Shown in pieces: positions 1-8,564 of a stretch of DNA of 64,000 nucleotides (position 1 is its first letter; every line of letters begins with the position of its first letter). The notes beneath the pieces are model-generated. The model was not told the DNA's origin. It ran no database searches and saw nothing but the letters and a program-made list of their open reading frames with translations. The stretch is from Kuafuiihalomonas sp964473255 (lineage in GTDB: Bacteria > Myxococcota > Kuafuiibacteriia > Kuafuiibacteriales > Kuafuiibacteriaceae). Made by a program: the position numbers and the translations under genes. The DNA is taken from NCBI GenBank assembly GCA_964473255.1, contig CAYYOT010000004.1, forward strand, positions 84,502 through 148,501, given 5' to 3'.

Positions 1-297
1 ACTCGCCCAGTGCAACTCGATTCGGTACGGCCCGACCGTGACGACATCGCCGTCTTCGATCTTTACGCGCGAGACCTTCTGGTCGTTGACGCGGGTCCCT
101 TCCGGAGACCCCATGTCGATCAGGTTGTAGCCGCCCCCCGATGCTTCGAGTACGGCGTGAATCCGCGCAACCGAGGGCTCGTCGAGCTTCACGTGGGCCG
201 ACGCCAATCGACCGATCTTGAGAAGGTCGCGTTCGAAGGTTTCTTCGAACACGTGCTCGGGACCGCGGTACACGCTGACTTTTACGGGGCGCGCCAT
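1..297 (-). CDS. FHA-domain protein, 5' part only (GltG-like), runs off left edge
   Basis: The first 99 codons are visible; no stop is reached before the window edge. An N-terminal FHA domain, a phosphothreonine-binding module, spans roughly residues 5-98. Its core motifs are a KIGR turn, a VARIHA stretch replacing the usual SRxHA, and GSPEGTRVN before the last strands. The gene lies 10 bp downstream of a CglF-like gene on the same strand and is the last visible member of the glt-like block. In Myxococcus the gliding component GltG is an inner-membrane protein with a cytoplasmic FHA domain, so position and domain make GltG the best guess. Without the rest of the protein (a membrane helix and periplasmic part would be expected) this is inference; it could be any FHA protein. 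Confidence 0.75.
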   Translation of the reverse strand, partial: MARPVKVSVYRGPEHVFEETFERDLLKIGRLASAHVKLDEPSVARIHAVLEASGGGYNLIDMGSPEGTRVNDQKVSRVKIEDGDVVTVGPYRIELHWAS

Positions 298-307
298 GCT
301 GCGGTCC

Positions 308-589
308 TCAGATCTGGGAAACCGAGTCCAAGACGTTGGCTCGGAAATCCTCTCGGACCTTGATGAGGTTGCTGTGTCGGATGCGCTTTCGAATCTCGAC
401 GTAATCGCCGTCGGGCTTCGTCAGGTCGCCGTCGATCGTGTCGTCGTCGAAGCTGACGACGGTCTTCTTTTGATAGACCACCTTTTCCACTTCGATGATT
501 TCGGTTTCCTGCGCCAGGGCTGGGACAGCGGGGACGGTCGCCGCAAGAACCAGTCCTCCGGCCAACATCCATGTCTGGATACGGAGCAC
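308..589 (-). CDS. small secreted protein, CglF-like
   Basis: 93 residues with a clear Sec signal peptide ending around ALA-QE (residue 26), so it is probably periplasmic or outer-membrane associated. The mature part is short and acidic-basic mixed: an EVEKVVYQKKT strand, a DDDTIDGDLTKPDGDY segment and a C-terminal IRHSNLIKVREDF helix. This pattern (beta segment, 'dgdl-kP-g-y', then NLIKVRxxF) resembles proteins named CglF in Myxococcus gliding studies, from memory and not from a search. It lies between a TVP38-family gene and an FHA gene in a glt-like operon, which supports a gliding-complex role. There are no cysteines, so it is not a lipoprotein. Function is inferred from context. Confidence 0.6.
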   Translation of the reverse strand: MLRIQTWMLAGGLVLAATVPAVPALAQETEIIEVEKVVYQKKTVVSFDDDTIDGDLTKPDGDYVEIRKRIRHSNLIKVREDFRANVLDSVSQI

Positions 590-658
590 GGTCCACGCAC
601 TATACGAGACTTTCGTTCTCTTCGCGAAAACCCAGAGATTCCCGAATCGTAGGGAAAG

Positions 659-1330
659 CTACGACCCCGGGGAGCCAGACGACGACCGCCGGGAGCGCCG
701 GAGCACGAAGAGAACCAGACCGACCAGGGCAAACAGCCCCCCACCCCACAAAATCAGCAGGGCATTCGACGGCTCCAGCCAGACCCGGCGCGCTCCACCC
801 GCCACGCCGACCGTGACTGCGACGATCGGCGCCATCCCGGCCGCAGTGCTCAGCATGAATCGGCCGAACCGATAGCCGGATGCCCCGAGCGCCGCGTTCA
901 CCAGACTGAAGTGGGCGAGCGGAACCCATCGGATCCCGGCGACGGCCAAGAGCCCTTTGGCTCCCTCGGCGTCGACGCGTTCTCTCGCCATCGCCAGCGC
1001 CGGATGGGCTCCCAGGCGCGCGGAAAACAGCCGGCCGGCCCAGTAGGTGACGGCAGCACTGGCCAGGCACCCGAGGCTCGCCGCCAGATAGGCTTCGGCC
1101 GGGGGTAGGAGAACGCCGAGCCCCACGAGCAAGACCGTCAAGGGGAGCATCAGCAGCCCACCGACCACGAAGATGAGGACGATCGCCGGAAACAGCCATC
1201 CGGACGCACGGGCCGACCGCAGCATCGACTCCAAGACATCGAGGTCCAGGTACGTCTTCAGGGGCCCAACCTGCCAGGCGGCAGCCAAGACGAGGGCCGC
1301 CAAGGCCGCGAGGACACCGGTCCGTTTCAC
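659..1330 (-). CDS. TVP38/TMEM64 (SNARE-associated/DedA superfamily) membrane protein
   Basis: 223 residues with about five hydrophobic segments. An N-terminal anchor is followed by the LLMLPLTVLLVGLGVLLPP re-entrant-like stretch and an AASLGCLASAAVTYWAGRLF helix, characteristic of the TVP38/TMEM64/DedA superfamily of inner-membrane proteins linked to lipid carrier transport. The start overlaps the gltE-like stop by 4 bp (ATGA), so the two are translationally coupled. Its presence inside a gliding-type operon is notable because TVP38 proteins are not core Glt components; it may handle lipids or simply be a passenger. The C-terminus ends in a basic Arg/Ser tail. Family assignment is good; substrate and role are unknown. 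Confidence 0.8.
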   Translation of the reverse strand: MKRTGVLAALAALVLAAAWQVGPLKTYLDLDVLESMLRSARASGWLFPAIVLIFVVGGLLMLPLTVLLVGLGVLLPPAEAYLAASLGCLASAAVTYWAGRLFSARLGAHPALAMARERVDAEGAKGLLAVAGIRWVPLAHFSLVNAALGASGYRFGRFMLSTAAGMAPIVAVTVGVAGGARRVWLEPSNALLILWGGGLFALVGLVLFVLRRSRRSSSGSPGS

Positions 1331-2649
1331 TCGAAGTCGTCGTCGGTCGGAAGCGGTTCGGGTTCGGGTTCGGGCTCCGGCTTGGGCTGCGCTTTTTTGC
1401 GAGACTTCGAGCGGGAGCGCCCCCTGGACTTGGACTTGGGCTTCGGCTTGGGTTCGGCCGGAGCCGGCGTTGCGGCAGCGGGGGCGGCCGGAGTCGCAGC
1501 CGGAGCGACCGCCGCCTCGTCTTCGGCCGTGGTCGGGGGACTTTCGGAGACCATCTGGCGTCGGGCTTCGATCTCCTGGAGCATGGCGAAGGTCTCACGA
1601 GACTCCCCGTCCGAGAGCTGCAGGCTACGCTTCAAGTGGACCTCGGCTCCGTTGAGGTCGTCGAAGTGCCGCAGAAGAAGCACGCCCAGATTGAAATGAG
1701 CCTCCCCGGAGCCGTCGTCGGCGCCGAGTGCCCGACCGTACGCCTCCCGGGCCCCCTCGAAGTCGGCCTGGGCCTTGAGCGCGATACCTAGATTCACCCA
1801 AGCGGGGGCGGCATCCGGGTCGAGTTCCGCCATCTTGCGGTACGCGGCGGCGGCACCCGCGTAGTCGCGAAGCTCCAGCGAGATGCGCGCGATTTCGGCG
1901 TAGGACCGGGACCGTTCCGGATCGCTTTCGATGGCGCGCGCGAAAGCCTTCATCGACGCGGCCGTCTCACCCTCGGCCTCGGCCGCGAAGCCCAGAGCCT
2001 CGTGCAGGCACGCCAGGTCGGGCGCAAACTTGAAACCCTGGGCCGCGAGGAGTCGGACGCGACCCCACTGCTTCTTCATCTCCGCGCCTCGCGCCAAGAT
2101 GCAGTAGGCCTCGGGGAGCGTCGGCTCGTAGGTCAGCGCCTCACGACACAGCCGTTCCGCATCGTCGACATTTCCGCGCGCCAGACGACGCGAAGCCAAG
2201 GTCACGCGGGCGGCGGCGGCGTCGTTTCGACGCTCCACCTCTTCCCGTAGAAGTTGGATCGCCTCCGCATCCTCGCCGGCCAAGAGAAGTAGACGCGCGA
2301 GGTTCTCCCCCGGTCCCGGGAGCCGAGCATCCTCGGCTCGCGCCCGTCGGTAGGACTGCATTGCGTCGTCGGTCTCTCCCTGTTGCTCTTGAGCGAGGCC
2401 CAGATTGAACCACGCCGCAGCAAAGCCCGGGCGCTCTTTGACGATGCCGCGCATGGTTGCCTCCACGCGCGACCACGTCACGGGCTGACCAGCATCGATC
2501 TCGCCGCGAACGCGCGCTGCTTCTTCGCGGAACGAAGCCTCGGTATCGGCGACCGGGTCGATGACGTCGGCCCCGGAGGATGGACCGCGGGAGCCCGCGC
2601 ACCCGATGCCGACGACCAGACTCAGGGCCAGGCTCGTGCCCCTATTCAC
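1327..2649 (-). CDS. gltE: TPR-repeat lipoprotein, GltE (AglT)-like
   Basis: 440 residues. The N-terminus is a lipoprotein signal with lipobox VGIG-C at Cys17, so the protein is probably outer-membrane anchored on the periplasmic side. The central 300 residues are TPR repeats, for example AAWFNLGLAQEQQGETDDAM and AWVNLGIALKAQADFEGARE. The C-terminus is low complexity: Ala/Pro, then a KPKPKSKSRGRSRSKSRKK basic run, then a Pro-Glu repeat and an acidic end. Size, lipobox and repeats match GltE (formerly AglT), the TPR lipoprotein of the Myxococcus gliding machinery. It overlaps the upstream gltD-like gene by 4 bp and the downstream TVP38 gene by 4 bp. The basic-acidic tail is unusual and may contact peptidoglycan or a partner. 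Confidence 0.72.
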   Translation of the reverse strand: MNRGTSLALSLVVGIGCAGSRGPSSGADVIDPVADTEASFREEAARVRGEIDAGQPVTWSRVEATMRGIVKERPGFAAAWFNLGLAQEQQGETDDAMQSYRRARAEDARLPGPGENLARLLLLAGEDAEAIQLLREEVERRNDAAAARVTLASRRLARGNVDDAERLCREALTYEPTLPEAYCILARGAEMKKQWGRVRLLAAQGFKFAPDLACLHEALGFAAEAEGETAASMKAFARAIESDPERSRSYAEIARISLELRDYAGAAAAYRKMAELDPDAAPAWVNLGIALKAQADFEGAREAYGRALGADDGSGEAHFNLGVLLLRHFDDLNGAEVHLKRSLQLSDGESRETFAMLQEIEARRQMVSESPPTTAEDEAAVAPAATPAAPAAATPAPAEPKPKPKSKSRGRSRSKSRKKAQPKPEPEPEPEPLPTDDDFE

Positions 2650-5450
2650 GGCTGCACCTCCGCCACCGAGTCCGGCGGAGCTTCCGACCGGTCAGGGATC
2701 TCGAGCAAGGGACCCTGCTGCGCCGGGGGGGCCAGCGGGACGGGCACGTCGACCGCAGCCGGTCGCTCGATCAAGGTGGGGATCGCACCCTGCTCCTCGA
2801 GCGCCTCCATGCATCGGGTCGAGTCTCGGGTGAACAGGCCGAGCTCCCGCGATTTCTGCGCGCAAGCCCGGTAGGCCTCGAGCCCGGCCTCCTGCGCCGG
2901 CGCGGCCATGGTCTGAATCTCGTCTTTGAACACGAAGCAGGCGTCCTCGTTGAGCCCCCGCGGGCAGGGAACCGACGTGAGCGCGGCAACGAAGTCCGTC
3001 CAGATACCGGCGATGCGATTGAGGGCGGCCAGCGTGCTGTCGGCCTGCTGGTACCGAGTGACGATGCGAGTGTAGCTCTGGATCAGCTCGTCCCGCGCCT
3101 TCGACTTCGCCGCAACGGATTTTTGAAAGGGCTTGGGGTTCCGAAGATTGGGACGGACGATCCTGGTCTTGATGAACCGCTGATACGGCTGTTCGAGATC
3201 TTCGAGCGCATACAGAGCCACCCACTTACGACCCGCCTCGGGCACCTTGTCGCGGCCCGCCGCGCGGTAGCGGCGCTCCAACTCCCGGCGCAGCTTTGCT
3301 GCCGTCGACGTCTGCCGGAGCTTGCTTCGCAGGGCCGCTTCCCGACCGAGCGCATCCCAGAAACGAGAATCCTTGGGAAACTGTTTTCGGAACGACGCGT
3401 AGCGTTCCGCGGCTTCTCTGATACGGTCGCCACGCTCGAGGTCGACGGCGACCGTCCAGTAGAGGTCGGCCGTCTCGCCGGTCTTCGATCGACCGTACCG
3501 TTCGATGTAGTTGAGCCGCACTTCGGCCGCCGTCTTCACCCGGTTGACGCCGGCGTAGAAGACCGAAGCATTGTACATCGCGTCCTGCGCGCGCTCGTCC
3601 TCCGGGTAGTTTCGAGCGAAGGCGAGGAACGCGTCGGCAGCCAGGAGGAACTCGGTCCTCTCCTCGTGTTGTCGAGCGACGTAGTGAGCGACGTCGGCGC
3701 GGAGCGGCGAGTCCTCGAACTCGACGAGCAGCCGTTGGCGCAAGGCGCGGGCTCGCTCCTTTTGCCCAGCGCGGTCCCAGGCGAGCGAAGCGTTGAATAG
3801 CGCCTTGTCCGCATTGGGGCTGCGAGGATACTCGGCGTAGAAATCCTCGTAAGCTTGCGCGACCTGACGATCGGTGGCGGACCCGGCTGCAGCCTGTGCC
3901 TCCAGCGCCTGAACCAGCTTGAACTTCGCGAACTGGCCGAACCGAGCCAAATCCTTCGCTAGTCCGGGCCGACCGCGAACCAGCGCTTCGTTCGCACGAT
4001 AGGCGGAAGCCGTCGCATAGAGCGCGCCCCAGTCTTCGCGCAAATTGTGGATGTCCACCACGAGGTTCGCCGAGTATTCGGCCTGCTCGCTTCGTGGAGC
4101 TTCGTTCACGATCGACTCGAATCGCGGAAGCGCTTCGTCGAAGTGATTGTAGTCGTAGAGTATCTTGGCGGCGCGAAATCGAACCTTCTCCCGCTGCTCC
4201 GCCTTGTCCTCGGGGACGAACTGCACATACATCTGGCAGGCGTCGATGAGCCGCAGCATTTGTGGATGGATCTCGACGGGCTCGGTCCCCCCCTTGGGCG
4301 TTTCGATGTCGAGGTCGCGAAGATGCTCCTCGATGGCCAGGATCCGATCGTTGGCCGCGTCGACAACGTGCTTCCCTTCCGGCTCGGCCAAAACGGTCAT
4401 TCGGTAAGCGTTCGCCGCTTCGTCGAAACGCTCCAGCTTGTAATAGAGGTCGGCGAGCTGAAAGCGCATCTCGTACGAGGACTCAGCGTCGTCGAAGACG
4501 GCCAGGTAGTCCTCGTACATGGTGAGCGCATGAGCGAACGTGCTCTTGGTCTTCGTCTTTCGAGCCTCTGCGTTCCAGACCTGGGCCAGACGACGAATCG
4601 TAGACTGGGCGAGGAGCTGAGCACTCTCGAAGGCGTCGGCCGCCTCCGGCGACTCCCCGGCCAACGCCTCGAGCTTCTGGTAGCTAGCCACCAGCTTCTT
4701 GCTCTCGGCGACGGTCGCCTTCTTGCTGCCCAGACGAGAGACGAGGTCGACGATGCGCGCCTGACGGTAGGTATTGCGCAGGTCGTCGGGGCGTCCCGCG
4801 ATCAGCGTTCGGTAGAGTGCGGCAGACTCGGCGAAGTAGCCGCTCTCGAACCACAGACCGGCCAGCTGGTCGAGCAGCTTCCGACAGCGGTCGCTCGTGC
4901 AGTCATTCTCGCTGAGCAGGTCGGCGAACTCGAGCGGAGCGCGCCGCGGATTACCGACGTGCGCGTAGGTTCGCACGAAGTCCTTCTGCGCTTCCCGCCC
5001 TAGCGCGATCTTGTTCTCGCCGCTGAGCTCACTCGCCAGCTGCGAGTAGAAGACGGTCGCCTTGAACTTCTCCAAAGCCTTTTCCCATTCAGATAGATTG
5101 AAGTAGCACCAGCCCTGTTTGTAGAGCGCGAAGCCGTACACTCGGGAGCGACGATCCTTGGCTGCCTTCTGATAGCTGCGGAGCGCTCGATTGACGTCGT
5201 TGTTCTCGAAATAGAACTCGCCAAAACCGAGCCAGGCGTCGGACACCAAAGGGCTCTCCGGATACACGCGGATCAGGTCCGCATACACGTCGATCGCCTC
5301 CTGATACTGCTCCTGACTCCAATAGGCTTGGGCCAGAGCGAACAGGACCTCGGGCATGCGCGTATAGCCGGGATAGACCTCCCGAAGCTCGCGATACATG
5401 GCCATCGCCGACTGAAGCCACTCTTGGTTTGCTCGCTCGGCGGCCTTCAT
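2646..5450 (-). CDS. gltD: large TPR protein, GltD-like, main (C-terminal) part after in-frame TAG
   Basis: 934 residues from an ATG at 5450, rich in tetratricopeptide/YbgF-like helices (repeated Y--L----P-S----A----G motifs). It ends in a Pro-rich tail with the TPR gene gltE overlapping by 4 bp. In Myxococcus GltD is a large periplasmic TPR protein encoded next to GltE. No signal peptide is encoded after 5450; it lies in the small frame just upstream (5825-5472) in the same reading frame, separated only by TAG at 5471-5469 and six sense codons. GAGGAG abuts the ATG with no spacer, a poor ribosome site. The likeliest reading is one gene of about 1,060 codons broken by an amber codon; if so the protein made from 5450 alone would stay in the cytoplasm. 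Confidence 0.75.
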   Translation of the reverse strand: MKAAERANQEWLQSAMAMYRELREVYPGYTRMPEVLFALAQAYWSQEQYQEAIDVYADLIRVYPESPLVSDAWLGFGEFYFENNDVNRALRSYQKAAKDRRSRVYGFALYKQGWCYFNLSEWEKALEKFKATVFYSQLASELSGENKIALGREAQKDFVRTYAHVGNPRRAPLEFADLLSENDCTSDRCRKLLDQLAGLWFESGYFAESAALYRTLIAGRPDDLRNTYRQARIVDLVSRLGSKKATVAESKKLVASYQKLEALAGESPEAADAFESAQLLAQSTIRRLAQVWNAEARKTKTKSTFAHALTMYEDYLAVFDDAESSYEMRFQLADLYYKLERFDEAANAYRMTVLAEPEGKHVVDAANDRILAIEEHLRDLDIETPKGGTEPVEIHPQMLRLIDACQMYVQFVPEDKAEQREKVRFRAAKILYDYNHFDEALPRFESIVNEAPRSEQAEYSANLVVDIHNLREDWGALYATASAYRANEALVRGRPGLAKDLARFGQFAKFKLVQALEAQAAAGSATDRQVAQAYEDFYAEYPRSPNADKALFNASLAWDRAGQKERARALRQRLLVEFEDSPLRADVAHYVARQHEERTEFLLAADAFLAFARNYPEDERAQDAMYNASVFYAGVNRVKTAAEVRLNYIERYGRSKTGETADLYWTVAVDLERGDRIREAAERYASFRKQFPKDSRFWDALGREAALRSKLRQTSTAAKLRRELERRYRAAGRDKVPEAGRKWVALYALEDLEQPYQRFIKTRIVRPNLRNPKPFQKSVAAKSKARDELIQSYTRIVTRYQQADSTLAALNRIAGIWTDFVAALTSVPCPRGLNEDACFVFKDEIQTMAAPAQEAGLEAYRACAQKSRELGLFTRDSTRCMEALEEQGAIPTLIERPAAVDVPVPLAPPAQQGPLLEIPDRSEAPPDSVAEVQP

Positions 5451-5468
5451 CTCCTCGGTCGCTCGCGC

Positions 5469-5825
5469 CTACCCGGCTTCGTCTTCGGCGGCCACCCGGC
5501 GCTCGTCAGCCTCCTGAGCGCGAAAGAAGTAGAACCCGGCCTTTTCGTAATAGAGCTCACCGAGTCGAAACTTGATATCGGGAATCTCGGCCTCGTCGGC
5601 GCCAAGTTCGAGGAGTCGCAGCAGACCCGCGATCTGGTCGTCCCGCTTGGCCGCAGCCTGAAGTTCGACGCCCTTTCGAAACCGATCGTACGACAGCGTC
5701 GGCGCCGAGGTGTCATCCTTGATCTTCTTGGGTCGGACTCGCGTCTTGCCCTCGGCGATCGCGCCCCCGAGCAGCAGGAGCGATACGGCCCAGGTTCCGG
5801 CCCGGCGGCGGCGGCGGCATCGCAT
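5469..5825 (-). CDS. N-terminal fragment of the GltD-like TPR protein (signal peptide plus first helices)
   Basis: 118 codons ending in TAG. The start has five consecutive arginines followed by a hydrophobic core (WAVSLLLLGGAIAEG), a convincing Sec signal peptide. A first TPR-like unit follows (IPDIKFRLGELYYEKAGFYF) and then an alpha-helical linker that is cut by the stop. The following codons (ARATEEMKAAERA) continue the same helix in the same frame into the 934-residue body, so this is best read as the 5' end of that gene and not a separate protein. The ATG sits one base after the gltC-like stop (TGAcATG), showing tight coupling. TAG is one substitution from GAG, CAG or AAG, residues that would suit the helix. 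Confidence 0.7.
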   Translation of the reverse strand: MRCRRRRRAGTWAVSLLLLGGAIAEGKTRVRPKKIKDDTSAPTLSYDRFRKGVELQAAAKRDDQIAGLLRLLELGADEAEIPDIKFRLGELYYEKAGFYFFRAQEADERRVAAEDEAG

Positions 5826-5826
5826 G

Positions 5827-7713
5827 TCAGCGGCAGGAGCGGGCGAGCGTCAGCTCATACGTGCCGAGCTCGTCGCGCCAGTACTCCCCTTCAAAGGGCC
5901 AAACCAGCTTCTCGTCATCGGTCCACGCTACGTAGGTTCGTTCGGTCTGCTTGGGCCTGGACTGAACGGCGCGAAGCTGGGACTCGATCCGCTCCTGCTC
6001 GGAGCGCGCCGTCTCGATGTCGATTCGAACCGCTTGCTGGATCAGAGACCGAATGTTTTCCCGCTCCTGGATTAGGCGGCGCTCCACGGCGAGACCCGCT
6101 TCGGCAGAAAGTCCATCGAGTTTCCGAGTGAGCGCAGCGTCCAGTTCGCCGGCGAGCCGCGTATCGAACCCCAAGTCGGGGATCCGAGACCGCTCGGAGA
6201 GTACTTCGTCGCGAGAACGGTCCAGGCGAGCCAAGTCGGGGTCGGCCAGCGCAAGCTCGAGAATTCTGCTCAAGAGCACGGGGTCACCGCTCTCGGCCTC
6301 CATCAGGTCGTCGTTCTTCAGTCCGTCGAGGATGGAGAGGTATTGTTCGGAGGTTTCGTTGTCTTGCGTCAAACGGCGGAGCTCCTCCAAAAGCGGTTCG
6401 TAGCGCTGCATGAACGCCGCCAGTATGGCCTTGGCCTCGGCATAGCGGCAGTTCTCATAGTAGATGACCGCCTCCAGAACACGAGATTCGGGAAAATACG
6501 AGTCGGCGAAAAACGGGGCATGGAGCGTCAGGAGGTTGCCCAGCGCCTTCTCGTAGTTGCCCAAGCGGAACTGTGCCCAGCTCTCTTCAAAGAGCGCCGC
6601 CAGCCAGTCCGCCGAGTCCCGACTGACCTTGTTGTAGTAGAAGATCGAGAACGTGGGCTGTGAGGCCCCAAAGTGGGTTCGCGCCAGCTGGAAAAAGGCG
6701 AGCTCTCGGAGTCGGGCATTCGGATGGGGCTGGTCGGGCCGCGTGAGGCGTACCACGTCCTTGAAGGCCTTCAGCGCCTCGTTCTCTTTGCGGTCGTGAA
6801 ACAGAACCACCGCTTCGATGAACTTCGCTCGACCGCCGTACTCTGAGTCGGGGTTCACGCGCAGGGCATACTCGCGGGCCTGCTGGAGGTGAGAGGAGAC
6901 GGTGAAGGCACCCGAGGGCGGAGTAGCCCCGAAGACGTCGACTTCCAGCTCGATGCCCCCCTCTTCCTTTCCCGCACCGGTCGCGTCGCCGGAACCGAAC
7001 AGGTCCGTACCCACTGAAATCCCGTCGGACCCGGACTTCGTCTCGTTACCGGTGGTGGTTTCACCGGTTCCGAACAAGTCGCCTCCGACGGAGATCCCGC
7101 CGCCACTGCTCTTCGAGGCGTCAGCGTCGTCGGACCCGAACAGGTCGCCGCTGACGCTGAGTCCCTCGCCCTTCTTCTGCGTGAGCATCGGGCGCTGAGC
7201 CTCGCGCTCCATGCGCAGTCCGGAATTTGCGTGGTACCGCGCGAGGCGGAACAGGAACTCGTCGCGGTACTCGGAGGGGAAATCGGTCGAGCCGAACTTC
7301 ACCAGAGTCTCGCTTACCGACGCGTCGTCGACCATCTTTCGGCCGATGAACAGACACCATTCGAGAGCCGCCTGGTAGTATCGACCGTCCGGCCCAAGTT
7401 CGAGCACCCGAGCGAAAGCATCGAGCGCGCCGTGATACAGCTCGAGCCGATACAGACTCTTGCCCAGCAGGTAAGTCGCCTCGTCCTGGAGCTCCGGTTC
7501 GGTCGCGGACGTTTCCTGTTCGAAGAAGAGTCCTGCCGCCTGCACGTACTCCCGTCGCTCCATGAGGGCCTTGCCTTGCTCGATGGCCGCGCGGGCCGGG
7601 TCGCCCTGCTCGGCGGCAACTTGCCCCAGGCCCGTCGAGCCGGCGTCGTCTTGGCCTGTCGCAGTCAGCGGGACGGCGACCAACACAGCTAGGAGTCGCA
7701 TCGAAACCCTCAT
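5827..7713 (-). CDS. gltC: TPR protein, GltC-like, with internal DLFG repeats
   Basis: 628 residues with a signal peptide (MRVSMRLLAVLVAVPLTATG), so periplasmic. TPR-like helices occupy about residues 40-180 and 260-500, the latter including Y--A----GR--EA motifs; a coiled, charged C-terminal region contains ERRLIQERENIRSLIQQ. Between the two TPR blocks is a low-complexity stretch with four degenerate units of the form (I/L)SVxxDLFGxxD. In Myxococcus, GltC is a periplasmic TPR protein that bridges outer-membrane barrels GltA/GltB and inner components. Here it sits between a barrel gene (5 bp upstream) and gltD/gltE, the expected partners. The internal repeat block looks like a flexible tether. 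Identity rests on size, TPRs and neighbours. Confidence 0.72.
   Translation of the reverse strand: MRVSMRLLAVLVAVPLTATGQDDAGSTGLGQVAAEQGDPARAAIEQGKALMERREYVQAAGLFFEQETSATEPELQDEATYLLGKSLYRLELYHGALDAFARVLELGPDGRYYQAALEWCLFIGRKMVDDASVSETLVKFGSTDFPSEYRDEFLFRLARYHANSGLRMEREAQRPMLTQKKGEGLSVSGDLFGSDDADASKSSGGGISVGGDLFGTGETTTGNETKSGSDGISVGTDLFGSGDATGAGKEEGGIELEVDVFGATPPSGAFTVSSHLQQAREYALRVNPDSEYGGRAKFIEAVVLFHDRKENEALKAFKDVVRLTRPDQPHPNARLRELAFFQLARTHFGASQPTFSIFYYNKVSRDSADWLAALFEESWAQFRLGNYEKALGNLLTLHAPFFADSYFPESRVLEAVIYYENCRYAEAKAILAAFMQRYEPLLEELRRLTQDNETSEQYLSILDGLKNDDLMEAESGDPVLLSRILELALADPDLARLDRSRDEVLSERSRIPDLGFDTRLAGELDAALTRKLDGLSAEAGLAVERRLIQERENIRSLIQQAVRIDIETARSEQERIESQLRAVQSRPKQTERTYVAWTDDEKLVWPFEGEYWRDELGTYELTLARSCR
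6931..7171 (-). repeat. four degenerate 'SVxxDLFG' repeats inside the GltC-like gene
   Basis: Spaced about 24-32 codons apart, the minus strand encodes LSVSGDLFG (around 7171-7139), ISVGGDLFG (around 7102-7073), ISVGTDLFG (around 7027-6998) and a worn copy IELEVDVFG (around 6963-6931). They are separated by Gly/Ser/Thr/Lys linkers. The nucleotide copies of the core are similar but not identical, so this is an old protein-level repeat and not a fresh slippage event. It may present repeated short hydrophobic DLFG docking peptides on a flexible linker. Confidence 0.8.
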
Positions 7714-7717
7714 CGCA

Positions 7718-8446
7718 TCACTCGTAGTCGTACTCGAATTTGGGAGGCAGGAAGAACGAAACCATCAAACCGAAGAAGCCCGGAGTTCGAAGCTCCGAGT
7801 CTCCGTTGCGCTCCTCCACGAAGAAGTAGTTTCGATACTCGATACGGACGGCTAGCCACTTCAGGGCGAAGAAGCGCATGCCAATGCCGAGGTTACCCGC
7901 GCCGTGAAGTCCGACGTCCGTACCCACGAGACCACCTCCGGCCGCGATGTAGGTGTCGAAGTGAAGAATGGCATCACCGAACAGTGACATCTTTCCGTAG
8001 ATCGGTGCCCACAAGAGGTCGAAGTCGACCAGGTAGTCGAGCTCGTACTGTTCGGTCAGCAGTGCGTCGGTCTCCTCCCGCACGAAACGGACGACATCTG
8101 TTTCCTCTTGAACGACCACACCCACGCCGCGGGCCTCGAGCGCGAGACCGTCGGTGATGTGGTACGCGAGCGAGCCGCCCAGCGTCAGCTGACGGAAGAA
8201 TGCGTCGTTGAGATTCAGCCCCACGAATGGAGTGACGTCGAATCGGCGACGCTTCAGAAACACCTTCTGTTGCACGGATTTGATGCGATCCGACAGCTTT
8301 TGCTCGTCCTCTTCGGCAGCCTCTTTGGTGACTTCTTCTTCCGCCGAAGTCTCGTCGTCAGACACTTGGGCTCGCGTCTCGGACGGCCACGGCCCCGAGA
8401 GGAGGAAAAACAAGGCCAGGCCGGCCCGGGCAAAGTGTCGACTCAT
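7718..8446 (-). CDS. outer-membrane beta-barrel protein, GltA/GltB-like
   Basis: 242 residues from the ATG at 8446, chosen because MSRHFARAGLALFFLLSG is a proper signal peptide; a longer upstream frame lacks one. After cleavage near TRAQ comes an acidic, Glu-rich segment of about 45 residues. A transmembrane beta-barrel follows, with alternating strands such as FDVTPFVGLNLNDAFF, LTLGGSLAYHITDGLALEARG and MRFFALKWLAVRIEYRNYFF, ending in aromatic-rich strands. This is the myxobacterial outer-membrane beta-barrel family that includes gliding porin-like proteins GltA and GltB. It is the first gene of the minus-strand block (barrel, gltC, gltD, gltE), consistent with the barrel-GltC partnership. 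Which of GltA or GltB it is cannot be told. Confidence 0.72.
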   Translation of the reverse strand: MSRHFARAGLALFFLLSGPWPSETRAQVSDDETSAEEEVTKEAAEEDEQKLSDRIKSVQQKVFLKRRRFDVTPFVGLNLNDAFFRQLTLGGSLAYHITDGLALEARGVGVVVQEETDVVRFVREETDALLTEQYELDYLVDFDLLWAPIYGKMSLFGDAILHFDTYIAAGGGLVGTDVGLHGAGNLGIGMRFFALKWLAVRIEYRNYFFVEERNGDSELRTPGFFGLMVSFFLPPKFEYDYE

Positions 8447-8564
8447 GAGCTGACGCGGGGATGCTACGCCCATCCCGGAACCCACTTCAAATCTTGTCCC
8501 ATCGCAAGGGGCGGACCCTCGCTTAACTTAAGTCGGGAGCCGCTCCGTGCTACGTCGGAGTCTC

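Noticed and set aside
2580..3800. 406-codon plus-strand open frame
   Set aside because: Antisense to the GltD-like TPR gene.
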